DNA from: Watersipora subatra
Taxonomy: Eukaryota; Bryozoa; Gymnolaemata; Cheilostomatida; Watersiporidae
Direction of reading: 5' to 3'
Length of the DNA: 64,000 nt
NCBI RefSeq assembly: GCF_963576615.1
Contig: NC_088711.1
Coordinates: 4,278,001-4,342,000 of the forward strand
The notes beneath the pieces were generated by a model. The model did not search any database, was not told the DNA's origin, and worked only from the letters and a program-made list of their open reading frames with translations. The position numbers and the translations under genes were made by a program. Shown here one piece after another: positions 13,955 to 25,500 of this stretch (positions within the stretch are counted from its first letter, which is position 1; each line of letters opens with the position of its first letter).

Positions 13955-14190
13955 TAGACCATAATGATGGGATTGATGAGATGTGAGTACTACCCGTGCG
14001 TCGTAAACAATGATTTGGAGAAACACTCAGTATGGTATATTCTCTGACATTTTGATATGAAGTTCTCCCAAGACTGTTTTTATTTGTTTTAGATTTTGAA
14101 CCCAGAGTTCATGAGCAACTAATACAAGTAGTGGTTGCGCTCAGCAGTCAAACTACCGCAACATGTCTTGTTTGTAATATTCTAAAGGAA

Positions 14191-14973
14191 ATGGGCTGTA
14201 TCAACAGTAGCTGTATGCCAAAACAAAAGGATACTATCAATAACGGTGTAGCGTACCAGGATCCACCTTCAGTTAATCTTACAAGCCTGCCTGCACCATC
14301 TAGTAAACCACCAGTAGACGCATCAGTTGTCACTGTTTCTATCGTGCAGTCTCCTCAGCCTAATCTAGTCAGCATGGCTATGGGTGATTCCTCGAGCATA
14401 ATGAACCTCTACAACAAATATGTTAACCGTGAGATGGGCCAAATATCCGCTGAAGGAGTAGAAGAGCTATGTAATGACCTAGATCTAAACCCAGAAGATT
14501 TTAGGGTGCTTGTTTTAGCCTACTCGCTTGGTGCTCAGGTTATGTGCAGATTTACTGAAGACGAGTTTGTAAAAGGCTGTAAAAAACACAGTATTACAAG
14601 CATCAGATCTATGAAACAGGCTATTCCTAGGTTGCTCAATAATGTCCAAAGAAACTTTGGGGATTTTTATCGTTGGACGTATAAATTTGCTTTGGACATA
14701 GAAAGCGGTCAACGGACATTGCCAACCGAAATGGCACTGAGTTTGTGGAAATTAGTGTTCTACCAAAACTATCCAACGATTTTAGATAGATGGTTAAATT
14801 ACCTTGAGAACCATACTAAAGTGAAAGGTATATCAAAGGATACTTGGGACATGTTTCTTATATTTATTGAACAAGTTGGTGAAGATCTCCAATCATATGA
14901 TGACTCAGAAGCATGGCCGAGCTTGTTAGACGATTTTGTTGAGCATGAGTTGTCCGATCCTACAGGAATGTGA
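14191..14973 (+). CDS. DCUN1D3: DCN1-like protein 3 type, cullin neddylation scaffold factor
   Basis: A 260-residue protein in one uninterrupted exon. The frame is open upstream, but the first in-frame ATG is at 14191 and gives MGCINSS: Gly2, Cys3 and Ser6 make an N-myristoylation (and possible palmitoylation) signal, which is the hallmark of the DCUN1D3 branch and supports this start. After a low-complexity linker (about residues 10-60) the rest is a PONY/DCUN1 domain (about 65-255), with features such as LYNKYV, RTLPTEMALSLW and EAWPSLLDDFVE. The cullin-binding DAD patch is visible as Asp217, Ala241 and Asp247, with the same 24- and 6-residue spacing as D211/A235/D241 of yeast Dcn1. Family members bring the NEDD8-loaded E2 to cullin-RBX1, and the lipidated form acts at membranes. 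A possible 5' UTR acceptor lies at 14091-14092. No frameshift or stop is present. A recent processed copy is possible because no intron is seen in the coding part, but the frame looks intact. Confidence 0.93.
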   Translation: MGCINSSCMPKQKDTINNGVAYQDPPSVNLTSLPAPSSKPPVDASVVTVSIVQSPQPNLVSMAMGDSSSIMNLYNKYVNREMGQISAEGVEELCNDLDLNPEDFRVLVLAYSLGAQVMCRFTEDEFVKGCKKHSITSIRSMKQAIPRLLNNVQRNFGDFYRWTYKFALDIESGQRTLPTEMALSLWKLVFYQNYPTILDRWLNYLENHTKVKGISKDTWDMFLIFIEQVGEDLQSYDDSEAWPSLLDDFVEHELSDPTGM

Positions 14974-16562
14974 ATTATTTGTTACCATTTTGTAATTGGT
15001 CTTTGCACAACTACATGCAGATCAAATTTGTTTTTAGATTTAATGCAAGTGTAATGCTGCTCAATTATATGTATCATACTATATTTTTTTGCTAATACTT
15101 GTCACAAAATTGTATATTAGCTTTCAATGCAACTTGGCAATGTTCTGCTAATGAATAGTGTATGGCGTTTTATGCACTTTAAAAGTGCATTTTAGCTTGC
15201 ATTTAGGAAACTGCTGATTTTGCAGTGACTATTTTTTAAACACTGATATTTCAGATTTTGGTTTCAGATGATGCGTATATTCTATATCAGTATTGACTGA
15301 ACTCAGTAACTGTGTGCTAAACTGGCTGGTGTTCCGAGTACTGGACAAAATTTTGTAGTAAATTGTGCGTATAACACTTGTTATTTACCCAATAGAGCTT
15401 TGACAAAAAACATTCCAACAATTTGTCTTATAAGCTTTTTCTGCATAACGCTCCAATGTAGTAAGACCCATCGTAATAATGAAGACAAGCTACCTATTTC
15501 AAAACATTTCGATGTTCACTCAAGTTGTTTTCTCCTGATTTGAAAAGTTGCGACTTCTAGCCTGTGCGCAAGTCTGGTCGTTTAAAACTGATTTGTTTTT
15601 TAATGATGTTTGACGAACCGTCAGTATCGCGGAATATATATTTTATGAATGCTAGGTAGCGATAAACATGGTGGCACTAACTTCAGATGGCGACTAAGGA
15701 ACGAAATTTTAATAACATCCCGTGGTTAGTATTAAGATGCTTAATTAGTGCTGCTTTTAAAGTTATGTGTAATATGATTTTTTAAATTAGGTTTAATAAA
15801 TTTCATTCATTTGACACATACTCTTGCGAAGTGTATCGTCAAATGCTTTTTGCGTAAAGCGCTTCGCCTGATACCGATTAAAATTATTAAGTATATTTGC
15901 TGACATAGTTTATTTTCTTAATGGTTAGGACATATTTGTTTATTAACATTACTTCAAATAGATTTAACAACGTAGTAAACGTTTTCCATTTTGATTAAAT
16001 ACGATAGTTGGCCTTAACCAACGTGTTAATGTGAGCCCTAGAAGCTCTTTGAGTCGAACAAAATAGCTGCATCTTTCCATTTATTACTACACTTATTAGA
16101 ATCTTTGTTTGATATTTTTAATCTAACACTAAAAATTTAGTTTGTTAATTTTTAGAGTAGAACGTGATCTTACTCTGAAAATTAACGAATTAAAAATCTT
16201 ACAGATGGCTGCACAGTTTTACCAAATTTAATAACAATATTAGGTATGGAGAACAGGGACTCTTACACTCTCTTACTTTTTTTCTTTAGTAAGTACTAGA
16301 GCTTGCGGCAAGGGGTATGCCTCAGTGTTTTAAGTTTTTAGCTAGCACTGTTTACAACGTTGTCGCTGTATTGACAACTAGTTTAAAACTAGTTGCCATA
16401 AATCTAAGCTTTATGTAGCAAACTAGTATCCTACAGTTTGCTATATGAAACTTGAACTTTAATTTGCTTACAGTTTTTGGTAAAAAGCTGTTATAAAAGG
16501 TTGAAGTCTGTATATACTGTAGGTAGGTCACCTCTAGTTGTAACTCTGGCGTTCAGAGTGTC
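14974..16562. other. 3' flank of the DCUN1D3-type gene
   Basis: Likely 3' UTR to about 15.8 kb, then AT-rich DNA with small hairpins (for example GTTAATTTTTAGAGTA at 16145 against its complement near 16175). No gene. Confidence 0.45.
15795..15800 (+). terminator. candidate polyadenylation signal of the DCUN1D3-type gene
   Basis: AATAAA about 820 bases after the stop codon at 14973. It is the first canonical hexamer I noticed on this strand. Use of the site is inferred only. Confidence 0.3.
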
Positions 16563-18560
16563 TTCAGTTTTACTGTTCATCAATTCATCGTATGAGCTGA
16601 TAAGAGGCCATAAGAGGTGAATGATTTTTTCTTTTTGCTAAAAGTTTATGCAGAAAGTGGTGTCTAATGTTGTAGCGCCTTGATGCTAGCGTTTTTAGAT
16701 TTAACGTTTCACTAGCATTGGTTATCCTTTCTTTTACATTAGAAATGGATCGTTCAGCTGTATTTTGCACAATTTCTATGTTGTACTTTTGATACTGTTG
16801 GCATGGGTCCCACACTGCTGCACTGTACTCTAAATGTAGTCTACACAGATTTGTGTAGGCTGGTAGTTTAGTGTGCTTCAGAGCATTGTACAAAGTGCGT
16901 TTGATCATGCCAACATGGTATGATGGTGCTTGTCTGTGTTATTTTATTGTCTATGTGAATTCTAGATTGTAAGTTGAACTGTAGGACAACACCAAGGTAT
17001 TTGGTCTCCTGCACAAAATCTTGTGTGGTATGCGATAGTGTGTAATATCCTTGAGGTGATGCATGCTTTGGATTGAAGACGAGGACAGGACATTTGTCTA
17101 TATTCAAAGACACGCACCAGGTTTAAGCCCAAGACTCTACGTTCTTTTGAAAGACCTTTTTGTCAGTGTGATTATTTACCACTTGGTAGATGAGCGTATC
17201 ATCTGCGAATAGACTGATTCCACAGTTAACATGAATAGGTAAATCATTGATATAAGGTGGAAATAAAGTAAAACTAAGAACAGAGCCTTGTAGAATGTGA
17301 GATGTGACCGGGAGTTCTATAAACGTTTGACTTTTAATGACTACTTTTTGTTTACGATTACATAAGAAGCTGTATATCCACATCAGTAATTGGCTGCTGA
17401 TGTTTGGTACTGTGAATAACCTTTGCATCAGCGGTTTGTGGGGCACTTTGTCAAACATTTTCGCAAAATCTAGTACTGCAAAATGGGTAGTATCACCCTT
17501 GTTTGTATTTTTAGAAAACTCATGAAAGGTACCACATAGTTGTGTCTCACAAGATTAACTTTTTTGAATCCCTGTTGGCGGTTATACAGTATTCTATCGC
17601 GAACAGCGTTGAGCTCGTGTAGAATTATATGTTCTAGGAGCTCATACTTGTCAAAGAGATTGGTCAGAAATTATTGGGTTGGTTTGATGCACCTCTTTTG
17701 TGCAGTGGTGTGATAACGTCCAGATGGTGGCTAACGATCATGCAGTTGGTAGTTACAAAGCAGAAACTGACTCCTTATATGTAGTTGTAATATATTTACC
17801 AGTTAATATGGGATCAGCCATTAGGTCCTCTTTCTGTATCTCGTAGGGTCCTGGTGGCCATCCTTTAGCTCTTTACTAAGTTTAACAACTCCCTCAAGTG
17901 AAATATCAAATGTCTTCGGGCATGTGTTGTCATAGACATGTGTTGTCATAGACATGTGCTGTCATAGACATGTGTTGTCATAGGCATGTGTTGTCATAGA
18001 CATGTGTTGTCATAGACATTGTTGTCATAGACATGTGTTGTCATAGACATTGTTGTCATAGACATGTGTTGTCATAGACATTGTTGTCATAGACATGTGT
18101 TGTCATAGACATTTTCATCTGAGTTCAGCTGGTGTTCTGCACAGAATTATGCACTGAAAAAATTATTCAGCAAGTTGGCTAAGTTGGCAACAAAAATCTT
18201 CACTATGGGCTCCATCGCTACGAACCAGTCTCGTGGGTGGTTTAGTTGTGCTTTGCATCCATTTGAGATGTTGATAGAAGGGCTTGCTGCGACTTCTAAT
18301 AGGTTTGCATATTTTAGTGGTTAAATAGTCTTGCTCTATTTGACAAAATTGTATTCTGTGTTTACTCCTCTCTTCCTTAGATGTAGTTAGGTAGAAGGGG
18401 TTAAAAATTGATTAATACGTTGTACGTTTGTTATGTTTTGCCTCCAGTTTTGAGGTGACCTTATTCAACCAAATGGTTTGATGACGTCTTTTTTTTATTG
18501 CTTTTTTGGAGACAGCTACTTCGACAGCCATTTTAAGGTCATTACTGAATCACAGACGAG
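16563..18560 (-). mobile_element. degenerate CR1/Jockey-type LINE, reverse transcriptase region
   Basis: Minus-strand fragments in several frames give, in order: a linker between endonuclease and polymerase (KRRHQTIWLNKVTSKL near 18480), RILYNRQQGF, the polymerase core with DKVPHKPLMQRL and LFADDTLIYQ (the FADD active site), KYLGVVL, and the C-terminal HLEYSAAVWDPCQQYQKYN with VQNTAERSISNVKER. Frameshifts and stops separate the pieces, so it is dead. A 20-bp minisatellite has expanded inside it at 17921-18110. Confidence 0.85.
17921..18112. repeat. 20-bp minisatellite inside the LINE remnant
   Basis: Units of CATGTGTTGTCATAGA with 1-3-base length variants, about ten copies. It splits the LINE between its linker and polymerase parts, so it expanded after insertion. 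Confidence 0.88.
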
Positions 18561-19590
18561 CAGCGAAAAACATTCATTTTAGACAAAATTTTATTTCAAG
18601 AGCTTAGGGTAAACTTTTCTAAATTCACGAAATCAAACATAGTTTACTATCACTACAGTGGCCGAGAGAAATAATTTTTCTATTTTACTACTGATTTTTA
18701 AACATTTTATTTTTGGTTACACTAACTTGCTATTTTATTCTAGTTTTCAATGGTGTAAAGTATAACTTTATTTTTACAGGCCAGTTGGCTGCATGTTGAC
18801 TGCATTTTGGCTGGATGGAGATAAATAGATATAGTGAAATACAAACTATTTTATCTGTCGGCTTATACTGTAGTTAATGTTTAATCTTAACAAATTCTAC
18901 CCTTTCCTTCTAATAACAAACTGAAAAAAAGCAAAGACCACACTCACAGTTTAGAAAGCGTCAAATAGCCATCATCGAAGTACATGTTCATTGCAACAAA
19001 AGCATGTTACCTTCATACCGCAAAACGTTTTGAAATTATATCATATTTATTAAAATCACGCTATAATAGTGTTCGTGTTACCTCGGAAACTCAACATATT
19101 GCTTGTAGCATTTCGTATGCGTTAGTTTGATCTGTCTTGTGACACACTGACATGAGCAATCATTTGACTGTTGTAAGTGAAGTTTCTATTTTGGTGCTTA
19201 AGAGCTATTATTGCTTTATATCCATTGACACCGAAGTCAATATTAAGTTTGTAAGCCAAGTTTATAGAAAGCAGAGCTCGGTGAATGACTTTTAATGGCA
19301 CACATGGATTGGGGTTTAGACATTCCAAATGTTTACTTTGTGTGTTGAAGCTTTTCTTGGCGTCCATTTGCTGCCCATCTGATAATAAACATATGTTGTT
19401 TCGAGTTTGATTCCATAATTTTACTGTTGTTTAGTATTTGACAGTATATTTGCAATGACGTATTTTTGTATCTACATTTATATTCTTGTGTTGTGAAAAA
19501 CCAAATGGATCTATGAACCATATTTATTTTATGCGGGTATATCTCTTCCTTAAAATATGCTTTATTCATGGTTGTAACTTCCATTGGCAG
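18561..19590. other. upstream region of the membrane-protein gene
   Basis: AT-rich. It must hold or lead to a 5' UTR exon because the first coding exon is preceded by an acceptor at 19589-19590. No clear promoter was seen. Confidence 0.4.
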
Positions 19591-19593
19591 ACA

Positions 19594-22500
19594 ATGGAGA
19601 GCTCAGATGGAGCCGATGCATTGGTTGAGAGAGCGACAGCAAGCGCAGCTGCATCGATGACTACTGACCCAACACATGGTGAAGTTAGCCCAAGCGTAAA
19701 CACAACTGATGAAAACATCACAAGTGAAGCAACAGCTGTACCTGCGAGTGCAAATCTTGACAAGGCGAGTCTTCCAAATGTCTACCATTCTTGCTTTGTA
19801 TACCTTTGTTAAATACTGCTTGAAATAGATTTAGAATTAGTTATTTGTAAACCTTCATTGACTAAATCTAAAATTGCAAGTACAAGAAAGCAGCATGAAA
19901 ATTTACAGCTGATATTATCATTCATCTCCTCTATCATATAGGTTTTGACTCTAAGGGCAGGTTGTCATGTCACTTGTACTCACGTGTCACAACAAGTTAC
20001 ATCACCTGTTGTGATGTCACTTGTATGTGCATGTGATTTCAAGTGTAGATGAGCCACAGAGCTAAAATACCACCCACCTTTTCATGCCATTTCTTATATA
20101 AAGTGTTCATCAGAAAATCTTTTGATGTTTCTATCTTCTTATATTTGTTATTTCAAATACTGTGCCTGACTGTCCTAAACTAACTGGTATATTTAGAGTA
20201 TGGAGAAGCTGGAAGATATCGATAAAGAGACATTTCACAGGTTTATTGGAGATTCCTCAGAGAAGTATAATGCTCCTGTTAATTCTGATGATGAAATGCA
20301 AGTAGGTGAGTATCAACTTTGCCGTTTGCTGAGAATCTCTGTCACATCCAGAGTTTTAAAAGGGAGTTATCCGCTCTCAAATAATAACTGTGCGCAACAG
20401 TGTCAAACGCATATTAATATTCATTGCCTTATAAAGGCTACATCAAGAGTACAGCTAATTAGACATGTACGGCATGTGTTATCAATCAAATATTTGTTTT
20501 TAAATGCTTCGGATGTGATTAGCATAGTGAAATAAAGTGAAATGAGTATCACCCTAATGCATTACTGTGTGGCTAAGTATACAATTTGTTTGAGCTGCAA
20601 TTAAAAGTCTTAAATACTGTCTGTAATGCTTATGAGACAACTACAAAACTTCTCTCTATAATCGTCTCTAGATATTTCTCTTACTAATTAACAATGGATC
20701 CGGTTTAATATTCTCTTAACTATTGTTATAAAAATTGACTCAGTTTGTGACTATAGAATATACAGGGCAGACTGGTTTTATAACAAGCTTTACTGTTATT
20801 GTCTACTGTCTAATTACAGTAAAAACTTACAGTGGACCATTACAGTAGAGCTTGTTATAAAACTGCCTACTATTAATCGACACTTACAGTGTCGATTGCA
20901 TGTAGACACTTATAATCAACACCGTAAGTTTGGATTACAAGTCTCTGCCGTAAGTATGTCGGCTCCGTCTGTTTACAGAGCACCCAGATGACACTCCTAA
21001 TCTGCCTGATCTGTATGGATACTTGAGAGATCTAGAAAACGGAAATACAGATTTAGAGAATGAAAGGTGAAGGTCAAACATTAACAGCTTGATGTCACAT
21101 TGTAAACAAAGTGTTTTCGCCGATTTTAGGACAAAAAAAGAGTTTGGGTAAACATCTACTTAGCATTGATGAACAAAAGACATGTGTACTTTGGCGTACA
21201 TGAGTACCGTTTGGGAAAGCTACAAGAAATGTGATAGCACAATCGTTTGTTACAGATGCTTGCAATGACACCCCTGTGGTGCATTTTTTGTGCTTGTATG
21301 TTAAGATGTCTTTTAGAGTGAGGCAGATATCACAACCATAGTTTATAATGATACTTTGGTCATAACACTTTTTTGACACTCTATGTCAAAGCCTCTAAAC
21401 AAATGTTTTAGCTGTTTAAACCTCCATTGAGGACTCCAGAACACATGAAGACATTGCAGAATAGAGCACCATCCATCAGGCTTCATATTGAACCTGTGTT
21501 GGTGTCGACTGCGTAGAGCTATTTCTTGTAAATATTTGTTGGCATAATGCTGAGACTGCAGGGCAATTCGGGAGCAAAGCACAGACATCTAGACTGTGTC
21601 TATACCAAGTCTGCTCAGTTTAGTTACTCTCTTCTTTACCTTCGTTAGAGAGCCGCCATCTTTGTTTAACCGGCCAGAGCATCTGCAGCCATACAAGAGT
21701 ATTTCAGAGCTGAAACATAAGCTGAGAGGATCAACGGTTCCTCAGTACATTGATGAGTTTGAAACTCGCGCCAAAGATGATGCATTGATGATTGCTAATA
21801 TTTCCCTTGAGGAGATTCAGGTAAGTTTGTGTGTTGATTACAAGAGAGTCTCTCACCACTGGGTGCCATCTCTATCAGCTTTACACTTAAATCTTTGACC
21901 TTGAACACTTTTCAAATTTTATTTGTCAACTTTTTTATCCATTGTCTGTTATTAGCAGATGCTGTCCTCATTAACAAATACAGCTTATCATAACATAACT
22001 GCATAGCTGGTCAGCGCTCACAGTTACCGTAGCTGCCGCCTGTTTTTAAAGCTAATACGGTTGCTGTGTATAAATCGCTGAATTAATGCAACAGCTCAAA
22101 AGTTCTGTATTATGAAATTTTCATCACCAATACACTTTCTGGTTACCAAGTACATACATTAAATGTGTAACATACAACAGGGCTCTGCGGGACAGCAATA
22201 GTTACTATAGAACATCAATGAGTCTGTACAATAGATGCCATTCAATAACTTGGCTATATAGGACACTCCCTCATCCATGTATTAGTTTGTTATGTAAAAC
22301 ATATACACCGCGTTTCCATGTTTCAAATGGGTTCTGAGTTGTTCGCTGCCGATGAATTCTCACCCTACCGTTTCAATTATTTAGAGTTTCACTATATAGA
22401 TTTTTCCACGATTTGCAATGTATCCCTCAAAACAAAACTGGTTGAAGTAAGCTCACATTCATACAGCGAATGCCTTCGACTCACATTCATACAGCGAATT

Positions 22501-25500
22501 CCTTCGCACCAATTTAGTGAAGCGAAATGGCGTCAAATGCGTTTGGATTTTACCGTTTCTGTGGTTTGGAGTGGAAAGCACTGCGAACCATAAAAATGCT
22601 TCTACTCGGATTGCTTCAGAATGGAAACCTCTTTGAAGCAATTCGAAGCATGGAAACACAATGATAGAATGCCATGTAAATTCATGTGATAGATCAGCAT
22701 CATATGATTGGGATGCAACTCACAGATGCTGATCGGTGAGCTTGCTAAAAAATGGAGTTATTGTAAGTCGCTTGGCCTGTTTAGAGAACCAGCAAGTACT
22801 GTTTATAAGGTATAAGGTGCATCTGTCTTTAAGCACTCAATACTGTGTAGATAGTCAGACTAGGTGCTACATAGAGTAGTAGTCATCCTGTATTGCTGCT
22901 AATGATTTATAACCAAGGATTTTTTTAGGAAGAGGAGAAGCGAATGAGAGATGAGCAGATAGCATTTGAGCAGCAGGAGCTTGAGAAACAAGTGCTTAAG
23001 AAAGACGAGCTGATACAATTAGAGGGCAACACAAAGAAACGTCTTGCCAAAGATAATAAAGGTTTTCATCCTTATGGTCTACTCTATATGAGAACTGTAC
23101 GGGTGTAGTGAGTCAGAAGGTCTCCTATATATGAGTGTAGTGAGTGACAAGGTCTCCTATATATAGGTGTAGTGAGCGAGAAGGCCTCATATATGTGAGT
23201 GTAGTGAGTGAGAAGGTCTCCTATATATGAGTGTGGTGAGTGAGAAGGTTTCCTATATATGAGTGTAGTGAGCGAGAAGGCCTCATATATGTGAGTGTAG
23301 TGAGTGAGAAGGTCTCCTATATATGAGTGTGGTGAGTGAGAAGGTTTCCTATATATGAGTGTAGTGAGCGAGAAGGCCTCATATATATGATTGTAGTGAG
23401 TGAGAAGGTCTCCTATGTATGAGTGTAGTGAGCAAGAAGGCCTCCTATATATGAGTGTAGTGAGTGAGAAGGTCTCCTATATATGAGTGTAGTGAGCAAG
23501 AAGGCCTCCTATATATGAGTGTAGTGAGTGATAAGGTCTCCTATATATGAGTGTAGTGAGTGAGAAGGTCTCCTATATATGAGTGTAGTGAGCAAGAAGG
23601 CCTCCTATATATGAGTGTAGTGAGTGATAAGGTCTCCTATATATGAGTGTAGTGAGTGAGAAGGCCTCCTATATATGAGTGTAGTGAGTGAGAAGGCCTC
23701 AAATATATGATTGTAGTGAGTGAGAAGGTCTCCTATATATGAGTGTAGTGAGCGAGAAGGCCTCATATATATGAGTGTAGTGAGCAAGAAGGCCTCCTAT
23801 ATATGAGTGTGGTGAGTGAGAAGGTTTCCTATATATGAGTGTAGTGAGCGAGAAGGCCTCATATATATGATTGTAGTGAGTGAGAAGGTCTCCTATGTAT
23901 GAGTGTAGTGAGCAAGAAGGCCTCCTATATATGAGTGCAGTGAGTGAGAAGGTCTCCTATATATGAGTGTGGTGAGTGAGAAGGTTTCCTATATATGAGT
24001 GTAGTGAGCGAGAAGGCCTCATATATATGATTGTAGTGAGTGAGAAGGTCTCCTATGTATGAGTGTAGTGAGCAAGAAGGCCTCCTATATATGAGTGTAG
24101 TGAGCGAGAAGGTCTCCTATATATGAGTGTGGTGAGTGAGAAGGTTTCCTATATATGAGTGTAGTGAGCGAGAAGGCCTCATATATATGATTGTAGTGAG
24201 TGAGAAGGTATCCTATGTATGAGTGTAGTGAGCAAGAAGGTCTCCTATATATGAGTTTAGTGGGTGAGAAGGTCTCCTATATATGAGTGTAGTGAGCGAG
24301 AAGGCCTCAAATATATGAGTGTAGTGAGTGATAAGGTCTCCTATATATGAGTGTAGTGAGTGAGAAGGTCTCCTATATATGAGTGTAGTGAGCAAGAAGG
24401 CCTCCTATATATGAGTGTAGTGAGTGATAAGGTCTCCTATATATGAGTGTAGTGAGTGAGAAGGCCTCCTATATATGAGTGTAGTGAGTGAGAAGGCCTC
24501 AAATATATGATTGTAGTGAGTGAGAAGGTCTCCTATATATGAGTGTGGTGAGTGAGAAGGTTTCCTATATATGAGTGTAGTGAGCGAGAAGGCCTCATAT
24601 ATATGATTGTAGTGAGTGAGAAGGTCTCCTATGTATGAGTGTAGTGAGCAAGAAGGTCTCCTATATATGATTGTAGTGAGTGAGAAGGTCTCCTATGTAT
24701 GAGTGTAGTGAGTGAGAAGGTCTCCTATATATGAGTGTGGTGAGTGAGAAGGTTTCCTATATATGAGTGTAGTGAGCGAGAAGGCCTCATATATATGATT
24801 GTAGTGAGTGAGAAGGTCTCCTATGTATGAGTGTGGTGAGTGAGAAGGCCTCCTATATATGAGTGTAGTGAGTGAGAAGGCCTCATATATATGATTGTAG
24901 TGAGTGAGAAGGTCTCCTATGTATGAGTGTAGTGAGCAAGAAGGTCTCCTATATATGAGTGTAGTGAGTGAGAAGGTCTCCTATATATGAGTGTGGTGAG
25001 TGAGAAGGTTTTCCTATGTATGAGTGTAGTGAGCAAGAAGGCCTCATATATATGAGTGTAGTGAGTCAGAAGGTCTCCTATATATGAGTGTAGTGAGTGA
25101 GAAGGTCTCCTATATATGAGTGTAGTGAGTGAGAAGGCCTCATATATATGATTGTAGTGAGTGAGAAGGTCTCCTATGTATGAGTGTAGTGAGCAAGAAG
25201 GTCTCCTATATATGAGTGTAGTGAGTGAGAAGGCCTCATATATATGAGTGTAGTGAGTGAGAAGGTCTCCTATATATGAGTGTAGTGAGTGAGAAGGTCT
25301 CCTATATATGAGTGTAGTGAGTGAGAAGGTCTCCTATGTATGAGTGTAGTGAGCAAGAAGGCCTCCTATATATGAGTGTAGTGAGCGAGAAGGCCTCAAA
25401 TATATGATTGTAGTGAGTGAGAAGGTCTCCTATGTATGAGTGTAGTGAGCAAGAAGGCCTCCTATATATGAGTGTAGTAAGTGAGAAGGCCTCATATATA

